From Kaistia defluvii (GTDB lineage: Bacteria > Pseudomonadota > Alphaproteobacteria > Rhizobiales > Kaistiaceae): 64,000 nt of DNA. Location of the stretch: contig NZ_JBEPSM010000001.1 of the NCBI RefSeq assembly GCF_040548815.1, positions 2,604,001 through 2,668,000 on the forward strand, read 5' to 3'. This document shows, in pieces, positions 18,245 to 26,352 of this stretch; within the stretch, counting starts at the first letter, position 1; each line of letters opens with the position of its first letter. The notes below the pieces were generated by a model. The model was not told the DNA's origin and made no database searches. It saw only the letters and a program-made list of their open reading frames with translations. The translations under genes were made by a program, and so were the position numbers.

Positions 18245-20227
18245 ATGACAGCTCCTGACACCCACAAGCGCATGGCAAACGCCATCCGTGCGCTCGCGAT
18301 GGATTCGGTCGAAAAGGCCAAGTCCGGCCATCCCGGCATGCCGATGGGCATGGCCGATGTCGCCACGGTGCTGTTCACGCGCTTCCTGAAATACGACGTC
18401 GCCCAGCCGCATTGGCCCGACCGGGACCGCTTCATCCTGTCGGCCGGCCATGGCTCGATGCTGCTCTATTCCGTCCTGCACCTGCTCGGCTCCGAGGCTC
18501 TGCCGATCAGCGAGCTGCAGAATTTCCGCCAGCTTCATTCGAAGACGCCGGGTCATCCCGAGAACTTCGTGACGCCGGGCGTCGAGACGACCACCGGTCC
18601 GCTCGGCCAGGGCCTGGCCATGTCGGTCGGCTTCGCGCTCGCCGAGCGCATGCTGAACGCCGAATATGGCGACGACCTCGTCGACCACTACACCTATGTG
18701 ATCGCGGGCGACGGCTGCCTGATGGAAGGCGTCAGCCACGAGGCGATCGACCTTGCCGGCCATCTGAAGCTGAACAAGCTGATCGTGCTGTTCGACGACA
18801 ACGGCATCACCATTGACGGCCATACCGACCTCTCCACCTCGGTCGACCAGGTTGCGCGCTTCAAGGCGAGCGGCTGGAACGCCGAGCGCGTCGACGGCCT
18901 GGATCAGGAAGAAGTCGCCGCCGCCATCGAGCGCGCCCGCAATTCCGACCGCCCGACCATGATCGCCTGCAAGACGATCATCGGCTATGGCGCGCCGACC
19001 AAGGCCGACAGCCATGCCTCGCATGGCTCGGCACTGGGCGACAAGGAAATCGCCGGCGCCCGCGAGGCGCTCGGCTGGCCCTATGCGCCGTTCGAGATCC
19101 CGGAAGACGTCTATGCCGACTGGCACAAGGCCGCAGCCGAACTGGCAGCGCCGCGCGCCGCCTGGGAAGCCCGCTTCGCCGCGGCCGACGCCGCCGTGCG
19201 TTCGGAATTCGAACGCCGCATGAAGGGCGAACTGCCGGCCGGCCTCGACGCCGCCGTCGACGCCTACAAGAAGAACCTGTCCGAGACCAAGCCGAAGGTC
19301 GCGACCCGCAAGTCGTCCGAGATGGCGCTGGACATGCTCGCCACCGTTCTGCCGGAACTGGCCGGCGGCTCGGCCGACCTGACCGGCTCCAACCTCACCC
19401 GCGCGAAGATCCAGATCCCGCTGACGCCGGACGATTATGCCGGCCGCTACATCCATTACGGCATCCGCGAATTCGGCATGTCGGCGGCGATGAACGGCAT
19501 CGCGCTGCATGGCGGCTTCATCCCGTATGGCGGCACGTTCCTGGTCTTCACCGACTATGCCCGCCCGGCCATCCGCCTGTCGGCGCTGATGGGCGAGCGC
19601 GTCATCTATGTCATGACGCATGACTCGATCGGCCTCGGCGAGGACGGCCCGACCCACCAGCCCGTCGAGCATGTCGCGGCGCTGCGGGCGATCCCGCATC
19701 TGCGCGTCTTCCGTCCGGCCGACGCGGTCGAGACGGCGGAAGTCTGGCAGATCGCCGTCGAGAGCCCGCACAATCCTTCCGTGCTGGCCCTGTCGCGCCA
19801 GAACCTGCCGACGCTGCGCACCGAGCACGTCTCGGAAAACAAGTCGGCCAAGGGCGCCTACCTGCTCGCCGGTCCCGACAATGCCGACGTGACGCTGTTC
19901 GCGACCGGCTCGGAAGTCGAGATCGCCATGAACGCCAAGGCGAAGATCGAGGAAGCCGGCCGCACGGCCCGCGTCATCTCGGTTCCGAGCTTCGAGCTGT
20001 TCGAAGAGCAGGATGACGCCTACAAGGCGTCGATCCTCGGCAATTCGAAGGTTCGCGTCGGCATCGAGGCGGCGATCCGCCTCGGCTGGGACCGTTTCAT
20101 CGGCGTCGACGGCATCTTCATCGGCATGAACGGCTTCGGCGCCAGCGCGCCGGCCGACAAGCTCTACGAATATTTCGGCATCACGGCCGAGCATGCCGCC
20201 GAGGCGGCGCTGGCACGGCTGAAGTAA
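18245..20227 (+). CDS. tkt: Transketolase
   Basis: Transketolase moves two-carbon ketol units in the non-oxidative pentose phosphate pathway with thiamine diphosphate. The 660-residue protein starts at the ATG at 18245, preceded by GGAAG; an upstream GTG is in frame but poorly placed. ThDP-binding residues lie in [20 protein letters not shown] and [10 protein letters not shown]; the substrate histidines are in [18 protein letters not shown] and [11 protein letters not shown]; the glutamate that activates ThDP is in [11 protein letters not shown]. It is the first gene of a plus-strand glycolytic cluster tkt-gap-pgk-fba. The minus-strand genes end just left of it, so the promoter lies in 18004-18244. 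Confidence 0.97.
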   Translation: MTAPDTHKRMANAIRALAMDSVEKAKSGHPGMPMGMADVATVLFTRFLKYDVAQPHWPDRDRFILSAGHGSMLLYSVLHLLGSEALPISELQNFRQLHSKTPGHPENFVTPGVETTTGPLGQGLAMSVGFALAERMLNAEYGDDLVDHYTYVIAGDGCLMEGVSHEAIDLAGHLKLNKLIVLFDDNGITIDGHTDLSTSVDQVARFKASGWNAERVDGLDQEEVAAAIERARNSDRPTMIACKTIIGYGAPTKADSHASHGSALGDKEIAGAREALGWPYAPFEIPEDVYADWHKAAAELAAPRAAWEARFAAADAAVRSEFERRMKGELPAGLDAAVDAYKKNLSETKPKVATRKSSEMALDMLATVLPELAGGSADLTGSNLTRAKIQIPLTPDDYAGRYIHYGIREFGMSAAMNGIALHGGFIPYGGTFLVFTDYARPAIRLSALMGERVIYVMTHDSIGLGEDGPTHQPVEHVAALRAIPHLRVFRPADAVETAEVWQIAVESPHNPSVLALSRQNLPTLRTEHVSENKSAKGAYLLAGPDNADVTLFATGSEVEIAMNAKAKIEEAGRTARVISVPSFELFEEQDDAYKASILGNSKVRVGIEAAIRLGWDRFIGVDGIFIGMNGFGASAPADKLYEYFGITAEHAAEAALARLK

Positions 20228-20254
20228 GCCGAGCCGGAACCCTGAACTGAACCC

Positions 20255-20302
20255 CGGCCGGGCACGCGCCCGGCCGAAACGGACGAAGGCGCGTAACGCG
20301 CC
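20255..20302 (+). other. Two GC-rich hairpins between tkt and gap, the second next to the gap ribosome site
   Basis: A 9-bp perfect stem (20255-20263 with 20268-20276) and a 6-bp stem with 3-base loop (20288-20302) occupy the tkt-gap gap. Neither is followed by a T run, so they are not terminators. The second ends two bases before AAGGAG of gap and could influence mRNA processing or gap translation. Confidence 0.5.
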
Positions 20303-20317
20303 TCAAGGAGATCGAAT

Positions 20318-21325
20318 ATGGCGGTGCGGGTTGCTATCAATGGCTTCGGCCGAATTGGCCGGAACATCCTTCGTGCGATCGTCGAGTCGGGCCGGACCGA
20401 CATCGAAGTCGTCACGGTCAACGATCTCGGCCCGGTCGAGACCAACGCCCACCTGCTCCGCTTCGATTCGGTCCATGGCCGCTTCCCGCATGAAGTGATC
20501 GTCGACGGCGACACGCTGGTCATCGGCAAGAGCCGGATCAAGGTCACCGCGATCCGCAACCCGGCCGAGCTGCCGCACAAGGAGCTCGACATCGACATCG
20601 CGCTCGAGTGCACGGGCATCTTCACGACCCGCGACAAGGCTGCCGCTCACCTCACGGCCGGCGCCAAGCGCGTCATCGTCTCGGCTCCCTGCGACGGCGC
20701 CGACTACACCGCCGTGTTCGGCGTCAACCATGAGGGCCTCACCAAGGACCACCTGGTGATCTCGAACGGTTCCTGCACCACCAACTGCCTGGCGCCGGTC
20801 GCCAAGGTCCTGCAGGAGACGGTCGGTATCAAGCACGGCTACATGACGACGGTGCATTCCTACACCGGCGACCAGCCGACGCTCGACACGATGCACAAGG
20901 ATCTCTACCGCGGCCGCGCCGCCGCCCTTTCGGCCATCCCGACCTCGACCGGCGCCGCCAAGGCGATCGGCCTGGTGATCCCGGAACTGAAGGGCAAGCT
21001 CGACGGCAGCGCCATCCGCATCCCGACGCCGAACGTCTCGCTGATCGACCTCAAGATCGTCGCCGAGCGCAACACGACGGTCGACGAGATCAACGCGGCG
21101 ATGAAGGCAGCGGCTGCCGGCCCGCTCAAGGGCGTGCTCGCGATCACCGACCAGCCGAACGTCTCGCACGATTTCAACCACGACCCGCACTCCTCGACGT
21201 TCCACCTCGACCAGACCAAGGTCATCGAGGGCAACTTCGTCCGCGTGCTGGCCTGGTACGACAATGAGTGGGGCTTCTCGAACCGCATGGCCGACATGAC
21301 GGCCTATTTCGCCAAGACGATTTGA
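20318..21325 (+). CDS. gap: Type I glyceraldehyde-3-phosphate dehydrogenase
   Basis: The enzyme oxidises glyceraldehyde-3-phosphate with NAD and phosphate. The 335-residue protein starts with AVRVAINGFGRIGRNILRAI (dinucleotide-binding fold), has the catalytic cysteine in SNGSCTTNCLAPV, the partner histidine in TTVHSYTGDQ, and closes with WYDNEWGFSNRMADM. An AAGGAG lies 8 bases before the ATG at 20318. The SNGSCTTN and SVHGRFPHEV variants are the usual form in rhizobia, not a sign of erythrose-4-phosphate dehydrogenase. It lies 90 bases after tkt and is followed by a hairpin terminator or attenuator before pgk. Confidence 0.97.
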   Translation: MAVRVAINGFGRIGRNILRAIVESGRTDIEVVTVNDLGPVETNAHLLRFDSVHGRFPHEVIVDGDTLVIGKSRIKVTAIRNPAELPHKELDIDIALECTGIFTTRDKAAAHLTAGAKRVIVSAPCDGADYTAVFGVNHEGLTKDHLVISNGSCTTNCLAPVAKVLQETVGIKHGYMTTVHSYTGDQPTLDTMHKDLYRGRAAALSAIPTSTGAAKAIGLVIPELKGKLDGSAIRIPTPNVSLIDLKIVAERNTTVDEINAAMKAAAAGPLKGVLAITDQPNVSHDFNHDPHSSTFHLDQTKVIEGNFVRVLAWYDNEWGFSNRMADMTAYFAKTI

Positions 21326-21368
21326 TCGAGACGATTTGATCCGGCGAAACCAGATCAGCTAGAACCAG

Positions 21369-21397
21369 ATGGCCCGGACGATCTCCGGGCCATTTTC
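21369..21397 (+). terminator. Hairpin terminator or attenuator between gap and pgk
   Basis: A perfect 10-bp stem (21369-21378 with 21384-21393, loop of 5) is followed by TTTT and C. The short T run suggests partial termination, which would set the ratio of gap to pgk transcripts. Confidence 0.7.
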
Positions 21398-21437
21398 ACA
21401 TTGAAGGGCGATCCACGCCCTGTAGGAGAGAGCGCGC

Positions 21438-22637
21438 ATGTCGACCTTCCGGACCCTCGATACCGCCGACGTCAAGGGCAAGCGCGTCCTGATCCGCGTC
21501 GACCTCAACGTCCCGATGAAGGACGGCATGGTTAGCGACGACACGCGCATCCGCGCCATCCTGCCGACCGTCCGCGACGTGACGAAGCGCGGCGGCAAGG
21601 CGATCCTGCTGGCGCATTTCGGCCGCCCCAAGGGCGAGCGCGTCGCCGAGATGACGCTGCGCCCGGTCGTGCCGGCGCTGGAGACGCTGCTCGGCCGTCC
21701 GGTCGCCTTCGCCAATGACAGCATCGGCAATGACGCGGCCGCCGCGATCGCCAAGATGTCGGACGGCGACGTGCTGCTTCTGGAGAACACCCGCTTCCAC
21801 AAGGGCGAAGAGAAGAACGATCCGATCTTCACCAGCGCGCTCGCCGAACTGGGCGACATCTATGTGAACGACGCCTTCTCGGCTGCGCACCGCGCCCATT
21901 CCTCGACCGAGGGCCTCGCCCACCAGCTGCCGGCCTATGCCGGCCGCGCCATGCAGGCCGAGCTCGAGGCGCTGGAAAAGGCGCTGACCAGCCCGCAGCG
22001 CCCGGTGATCGCCGTCGTCGGCGGCGCCAAGGTCTCCTCCAAGATCGAGCTGCTCGAAAACCTCGTCACCCAGGTCGACGCGCTGGTGATCGGGGGCGGC
22101 ATGGCCAACACCTTCCTGCACGCCCAGGGCTATTCGATCGGCAAGTCGCTCTGCGAGAAGGACCTGGCCGACACCGCCCGCCGCATCCTGATCAAGGCGC
22201 AGGAATCCAACTGCGCCATCATCCTGCCGGTCGATGCGACCGTCGCCTATCACTTCCAGGCGCACACGCCGACCCAGACCTATGGCATCGACGCCATTCC
22301 GGATGACGGCATGATCCTCGACGTCGGCGCGCTGTCGGTCGCCCGCATCAATTCCGCCATCGACGAAGCGGCGACGCTGGTCTGGAACGGCCCGCTCGGC
22401 GCCTTCGAGATGGAGCCGTTCGACCGCGGCACGGTCGAGGTGGCCCGCCACGCCGCCCAGCGCACCAAGGCCGGTAAGCTGCTGTCGGTCGCCGGCGGCG
22501 GCGATACGGTGGCGGCGCTGAACCATGCCGGCGTCAGCGAAGATTTCACCTATGTCTCCGCGGCGGGCGGCGCGTTTCTCGAATGGCTGGAAGGCAAGCC
22601 CCTCCCCGGCGTCGAAGTGCTGCGCCGGAACGGCTGA
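21438..22637 (+). CDS. pgk: Phosphoglycerate kinase
   Basis: The enzyme transfers phosphate between 1,3-bisphosphoglycerate and ADP. The 399-residue protein carries the N-terminal signature [16 protein letters not shown], the substrate site [13 protein letters not shown], the hinge stretch [17 protein letters not shown], and the C-terminal nucleotide site [14 protein letters not shown] and [21 protein letters not shown] ribosome site precedes the ATG at 21438. It lies between gap and fba on the plus strand; a strong bidirectional-looking hairpin follows it, so fba probably has its own promoter as well. Confidence 0.98.
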   Translation: MSTFRTLDTADVKGKRVLIRVDLNVPMKDGMVSDDTRIRAILPTVRDVTKRGGKAILLAHFGRPKGERVAEMTLRPVVPALETLLGRPVAFANDSIGNDAAAAIAKMSDGDVLLLENTRFHKGEEKNDPIFTSALAELGDIYVNDAFSAAHRAHSSTEGLAHQLPAYAGRAMQAELEALEKALTSPQRPVIAVVGGAKVSSKIELLENLVTQVDALVIGGGMANTFLHAQGYSIGKSLCEKDLADTARRILIKAQESNCAIILPVDATVAYHFQAHTPTQTYGIDAIPDDGMILDVGALSVARINSAIDEAATLVWNGPLGAFEMEPFDRGTVEVARHAAQRTKAGKLLSVAGGGDTVAALNHAGVSEDFTYVSAAGGAFLEWLEGKPLPGVEVLRRNG

Positions 22638-22688
22638 GTATCCCGCACTGCAACAGCAGACGGTTCCGCTCTTTGCGATAATTTGATC

Positions 22689-22742
22689 TGTAAAATTAAA
22701 CAACTTCCGAGCTTTAGCGGCTCGGAAGCGTTTAATTTTGCA
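22689..22742 (+). terminator. Strong terminator after pgk with A-rich and T-rich flanks
   Basis: CTTCCGAGC (22704-22712) pairs with GCTCGGAAG (22720-22728), and the stem extends through AAAATTAAAC (22692-22701) and GTTTAATTTT (22730-22739) with a small internal bulge. The T-rich right arm gives a classic Rho-independent terminator on the plus strand, and the A-rich left arm makes it work in both directions. Confidence 0.8.
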
Positions 22743-22825
22743 GTGCAAAACCTATCCCGACGCGCTATGCAGCCTACGGGCGGCCTGGACGGTCCAGGTC
22801 CGCGTTTGGGAAGAGATCGCTCCGC

Positions 22826-23857
22826 ATGACCGAAAGCCTTCAGGATATTGCCCGTCGTCTCGTCGCACCCGGAAAGGGCATTCTCGCGGCGGATGAAAGC
22901 TCGAGCACGATCAAGAAGCGTTTCGATGGGATCGCTCTCGAATCGACGGCGGACAGCCGCCGCGACTATCGCGAAATGCTGTTCTCAGCCGATACGGCGA
23001 TGCGCGAGCACATTTCGGGCGTCATCCTGTTCGACGAGACGATCCGCCAGTCCGCCCGCGACGGCCGGACGCTGGTCGAACTGATCCAGGCCAATGGTTC
23101 GATCCCCGGCATCAAGGTCGACATGGGCGCCAAGCCCCTCGCCTTCTATCCGGGCGAGACGGTCACCGAAGGCCTGGACGGCCTGCGCGAACGGCTGGTC
23201 GAATACTACAAGCTGGGCGCGCGTTTCGCCAAATGGCGCGGCGTTATCACCATCGGCGCGAACCTGCCGACGCCGGGCGCGCTTTCCGCCAATGCGCATG
23301 CGCTGGCCCGCTATGCCGCGCTCTGCCAGGAAAACGGCATCGTGCCGATCGTCGAGCCGGAAGTCCTGATGGACAATCCGAACGCCACCCACACGATCGA
23401 GACCTGCCAGAAGGTCACGGAGGCGACGCTCGAGGCCGTGTTCAACGAACTGGAAAAGGCCCGCGTCGACCTGACCGGCATGATCCTCAAGCCGAACATG
23501 ATCGTGCCCGGCAAGGATAGCGGCCAGAACGCCGCCCCGTCCGAGGTTGCCGAGCGGACCGTCGCCGCGTTCCACGCAACCGTGCCGACCAGCGTTCCGG
23601 GCATCGCCTTCCTGTCGGGTGGCCAGTCCGACGTGCTGGCGACCGAGCATCTGTCGCTGATCAACCAGATCCCGAACCGCCCCTGGAAGATCACCTTCTC
23701 CTACGGCCGCGCGCTCCAGGCAGCCGCCCTCAAGGCGTGGGCCGGCAAGCCGGAGAACGTCGCCGCGGGGCAGCACGCCTTCCTGCACCGGGCGCGCATG
23801 AACGGCCTCGCCTCGCTCGGCGAGTGGACGGCGGAGCTGGAGCGTCAGGCCGATTGA
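22826..23857 (+). CDS. fba: Class I fructose-bisphosphate aldolase
   Basis: The enzyme reversibly cleaves fructose-1,6-bisphosphate using a lysine Schiff base. The 343-residue protein starts MTESLQDIARRLVAPGKG, with the phosphate-binding ILAADESSSTIKKRF stretch, PIVEPEVLMD, and the Schiff-base lysine in GMILKPNMIVPGKDSG. IAFLSGGQSDVLAT and PWKITFSYGRALQ complete the barrel. This is the eukaryote-like class I family, not the zinc class II type. It follows pgk and a terminator and ends the cluster. The reading frame opens 188 bases after pgk. Confidence 0.96.
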   Translation: MTESLQDIARRLVAPGKGILAADESSSTIKKRFDGIALESTADSRRDYREMLFSADTAMREHISGVILFDETIRQSARDGRTLVELIQANGSIPGIKVDMGAKPLAFYPGETVTEGLDGLRERLVEYYKLGARFAKWRGVITIGANLPTPGALSANAHALARYAALCQENGIVPIVEPEVLMDNPNATHTIETCQKVTEATLEAVFNELEKARVDLTGMILKPNMIVPGKDSGQNAAPSEVAERTVAAFHATVPTSVPGIAFLSGGQSDVLATEHLSLINQIPNRPWKITFSYGRALQAAALKAWAGKPENVAAGQHAFLHRARMNGLASLGEWTAELERQAD

Positions 23858-24101
23858 GCGCCGGGCGCAAATGACGGAGGGGAAAGCGTCTTCCGCTCGC
23901 GCCGCGACGCGTTAAGGACTTTCTATCCTCCGTCAAATCACGTTAAACCTTGATCACCGGAGTGCGACGCGGCCTGCCGCGCCGCACGCTGGGAAAGGAC
24001 TTGGCACTCTCGATCCGAGACTTGGCAGTTCGGCCAGCGCAAGCATCTGGTGGCGGGACATGCGGAGCGAAACGAGACGCAGCGTGATCCGGCGGAGAAC
24101 G

Positions 24102-25115
24102 ATGGCAAGAGACTTCGACCCTTACAAACTTGCCAGCCCACAGGTCTATCTGTGGCGGATGATCATCTTCCTCATCATCGCCGCCTTCGTGGCGCTGATC
24201 CTCTACCGCCAGGTCTACACCTCCTTCCTCGCCAACCCGGCCCTGAACGGCGTCATCATCGGCGTGCTGTTCATCGGCATCCTGCTGGCCTTTCGCCAGG
24301 TCATCCGGATCTTCCCGGAAATCCGCTGGGTCAACGGCTTCCGCAACGCCGATCGCTCGATCGAGATGGACCGCGCGCCGGTTCTGCTGGCGCCGATGGC
24401 CGCCATCCTCGGCGACCGCATCGGCCGCATGTCGATCTCGACCCAGACCATGCGCTCGGTGCTCGATTCGATCCTGATGCGCCTGGACGAGGACCGTGAC
24501 ACCTCGCGCTACCTCACCGGCCTGCTGATCTTCCTCGGCCTCCTCGGCACCTTCTGGGGCCTGCTGGAGACGGTCGGCGCGGTCGCCGACGCGATCCGCA
24601 ACCTGAATGTCGGCACCGGCGACAGCTCCGTGATCTTCGAGGATTTGAAGTCCGGGCTTGAGGGACCATTGAAGGGCATGGGAACGGCGTTCTCGTCCTC
24701 GCTGTTCGGCTTGGCCGGATCGCTGATCCTGGGCTTCCTCGATCTTCAGGCCGGACAGGCGCAGAACAAGTTCTATACCGAGCTGGAAGACTGGCTCTCG
24801 ACGGTCACCGACCTCGATCCGAGCATGCTCGACGTTCGCGAAGGCGCGGCCTCCTCGGGCGAGGACCTGCGCGTCGCCATCGAACGGCTGACGGCTGCCG
24901 TGCATGAAGGCGGCGGCGGCTCCGGCGGGTCGACGCAGCGCGCCACGGCCGCCATGGCCAATCTTGCCGAAGGCATCCAGGGCCTCGTGCAGCACATGCG
25001 CAGCGAGCAGCAGGTCGTGCGCGGCTGGGTGGAGCAGCAGGCCGACCAGCAACGCGAAATGCAGCAATTGCTGGAAGTGATCGCCAAGGCCCTCAAGCAG
25101 CCGGCCGGGGAGTAG
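24102..25115 (+). CDS. MotA/TolQ/ExbB-like proton-channel protein
   Basis: The 337-residue protein has the 5-subunit ion-motor fold: membrane segments at about residues 17-39 (YLWRMIIFLIIAAFVALIL) and 46-63, a cytoplasmic region, then TGLLIFLGLLGTFWGLLETV and GTAFSSSLFGLAGSLILGFL, which are the pore helices (LGTFWG corresponds to the TolQ/MotA LGTVxG motif). The C-terminal 90 residues are hydrophilic with a Gly/Ser linker and a glutamine-rich coiled coil. The ATG at 24102 has GGAG four bases before. It is followed after 3 bases by the OmpA/MotB-like partner. It is not flagellar by context, since no flagellar genes are nearby. Confidence 0.9.
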   Translation: MARDFDPYKLASPQVYLWRMIIFLIIAAFVALILYRQVYTSFLANPALNGVIIGVLFIGILLAFRQVIRIFPEIRWVNGFRNADRSIEMDRAPVLLAPMAAILGDRIGRMSISTQTMRSVLDSILMRLDEDRDTSRYLTGLLIFLGLLGTFWGLLETVGAVADAIRNLNVGTGDSSVIFEDLKSGLEGPLKGMGTAFSSSLFGLAGSLILGFLDLQAGQAQNKFYTELEDWLSTVTDLDPSMLDVREGAASSGEDLRVAIERLTAAVHEGGGGSGGSTQRATAAMANLAEGIQGLVQHMRSEQQVVRGWVEQQADQQREMQQLLEVIAKALKQPAGE

Positions 25116-25118
25116 GCG

Positions 25119-26147
25119 GTGGCCGTTCGCGGACGCCGTCGCGAGGCCAGGAGCGATGTCTGGCCGGCCTTTGTCGACGTGCTGTCGAACCTCCTGCTCG
25201 TCTTCATCTTTCTGCTGTCGATCTTCGCGCTGCTGCAATTCCTGCAGACACGCGAGATCACCGGCAAGGACACGGTGCTGAACCGTCTGAACGGCCAGAT
25301 CGCCGAATTGACCGAACTGCTGGCCATGGAACGGGCGGGCAAGCAGGATGCTGCCGACCAGTTGGCGAGCCTGCAGGCGAGCCTCGCCTCGGCCGAGGCG
25401 GAGCGCGACCGGCTGAAAGGCGCGGCGGATACGTCGACCGCGGCCGCCGGGTCCGCCGAGGGCCAGATCGCCATCATCACCAAGGCACTCGAAAACGAGA
25501 AGGTCGTCAGCCAGAAGGCGCTGTCGCAGGTCGAGATCCTCAACCAGCAGATCGCCGCCCTTCGCCGCCAGATCGGTGCGCTGGAAGAGGCGCTCGGCGC
25601 TTCGGAAAAGCGCGATACCGAGAGCCAGACGAAGATCGCCGATCTCGGCCGCCGCCTGAACGTCGCGCTGGCGCAGCGCGTGCAGGAACTGTCGCGCTAT
25701 CGCTCCGACTTCTTCGGCCGCCTGCGCGAGATCCTCGGCAACCGGCCGGATATCACCGTCGTCGGCGACCGGTTCGTCTTCCAGTCGGAAGTGCTGTTCC
25801 CGTCGGGCTCCGACGAGATCAACGACGAAGGCCGCGTCGAGATGACCAAGCTCGCCGATGCGCTCAAGGTGCTGGAGGGCGAGATCCCGCCCGAGATCGC
25901 CTGGGTCCTGCGCGTCGACGGCCACACCGACGCGCGTCCGCTTTCCGGTTCCGGCCGCTATCGCAACAACTGGGAACTGTCGGCCGCCCGCGCCATCGCA
26001 GTGGTGCGCTTCCTGGTCGACCAGGGCGTCCAGCCGATCCATTTGGTCGCGGCCGGCTTTGGCGAGTTCCAGCCCTTGGTCCAGGGCAATGACGACGCCG
26101 CCTACGCCCGCAACCGCCGCATCGAGCTGAAGCTCACCGAGCGGTAG
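25119..26147 (+). CDS. MotB/OmpA-like peptidoglycan-binding protein, partner of the upstream channel
   Basis: Translation begins at GTG 25119, 3 bases after the MotA-like stop. The 342-residue protein has a short basic N-terminus, one membrane helix with the key aspartate (WPAFVDVLSNLLLVFIFLLS), a coiled coil of about 130 residues (LNGQIAELTELLAMERAG and onward), and a C-terminal OmpA-like domain with FQSEVLFPSGSDEIN, WVLRVDGHTDARPLSGSG, NWELSAARAIAVVRFLVDQG and NRRIELKL. The domain order matches MotB and ZorB stator-like proteins. It probably anchors to peptidoglycan through the OmpA domain while the aspartate carries ions. What the motor moves is unknown. Confidence 0.9.
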   Translation: MAVRGRRREARSDVWPAFVDVLSNLLLVFIFLLSIFALLQFLQTREITGKDTVLNRLNGQIAELTELLAMERAGKQDAADQLASLQASLASAEAERDRLKGAADTSTAAAGSAEGQIAIITKALENEKVVSQKALSQVEILNQQIAALRRQIGALEEALGASEKRDTESQTKIADLGRRLNVALAQRVQELSRYRSDFFGRLREILGNRPDITVVGDRFVFQSEVLFPSGSDEINDEGRVEMTKLADALKVLEGEIPPEIAWVLRVDGHTDARPLSGSGRYRNNWELSAARAIAVVRFLVDQGVQPIHLVAAGFGEFQPLVQGNDDAAYARNRRIELKLTER

Positions 26148-26199
26148 GCGCGCTCTGACAGCGACCGGGAAATCAGTCCGCCCGCCGCCACCCCTCCGC

Positions 26200-26311
26200 C
26201 GTCATCCTCGCGCAAGCGAGGATCCATCCAGCCTGGGCGCTGGAGGATGGCCTCCCCGATCGCGCGGCTGAATAGATCCCGGATCTTCGCTTCGCCGCGT
26301 CCGGGATGACG
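26200..26311. repeat. Palindromic intergenic repeat (GTCATCC...GGATGAC type)
   Basis: This gap between two convergent genes begins CGTCATCC and ends GGATGACG, with inner inverted stretches CCTCGCGCAAGCGAGG and a GATCCCGGATC-type core. Elements of this type are scattered through many alphaproteobacterial genomes. No open frame is present. The palindrome could fold on either strand and act as a terminator for both neighbours. Confidence 0.65.
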
Positions 26312-26352
26312 CCAGTCGGGTCACCGAGCGCCGTCTCGTCGCCGCCTGAGGC

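Noticed and set aside
18107..20194. 695-codon minus-strand frame opposite tkt
   Set aside because: Antisense shadow of transketolase without domains or plausible start.
23943..26042. Long open frame of 699 codons on the minus strand opposite fba and the motor pair
   Set aside because: It is a mirror of high-GC coding on the other strand: the translation is rich in Arg, Asp, His and Gly without any domain, while the plus strand encodes two recognisable membrane proteins.
24102..26147. Zorya anti-phage system
   Set aside because: The two proteins resemble ZorA and ZorB, but zorC, zorD or zorE are absent and flanking genes are metabolic and transport genes, so defence function is not supported.
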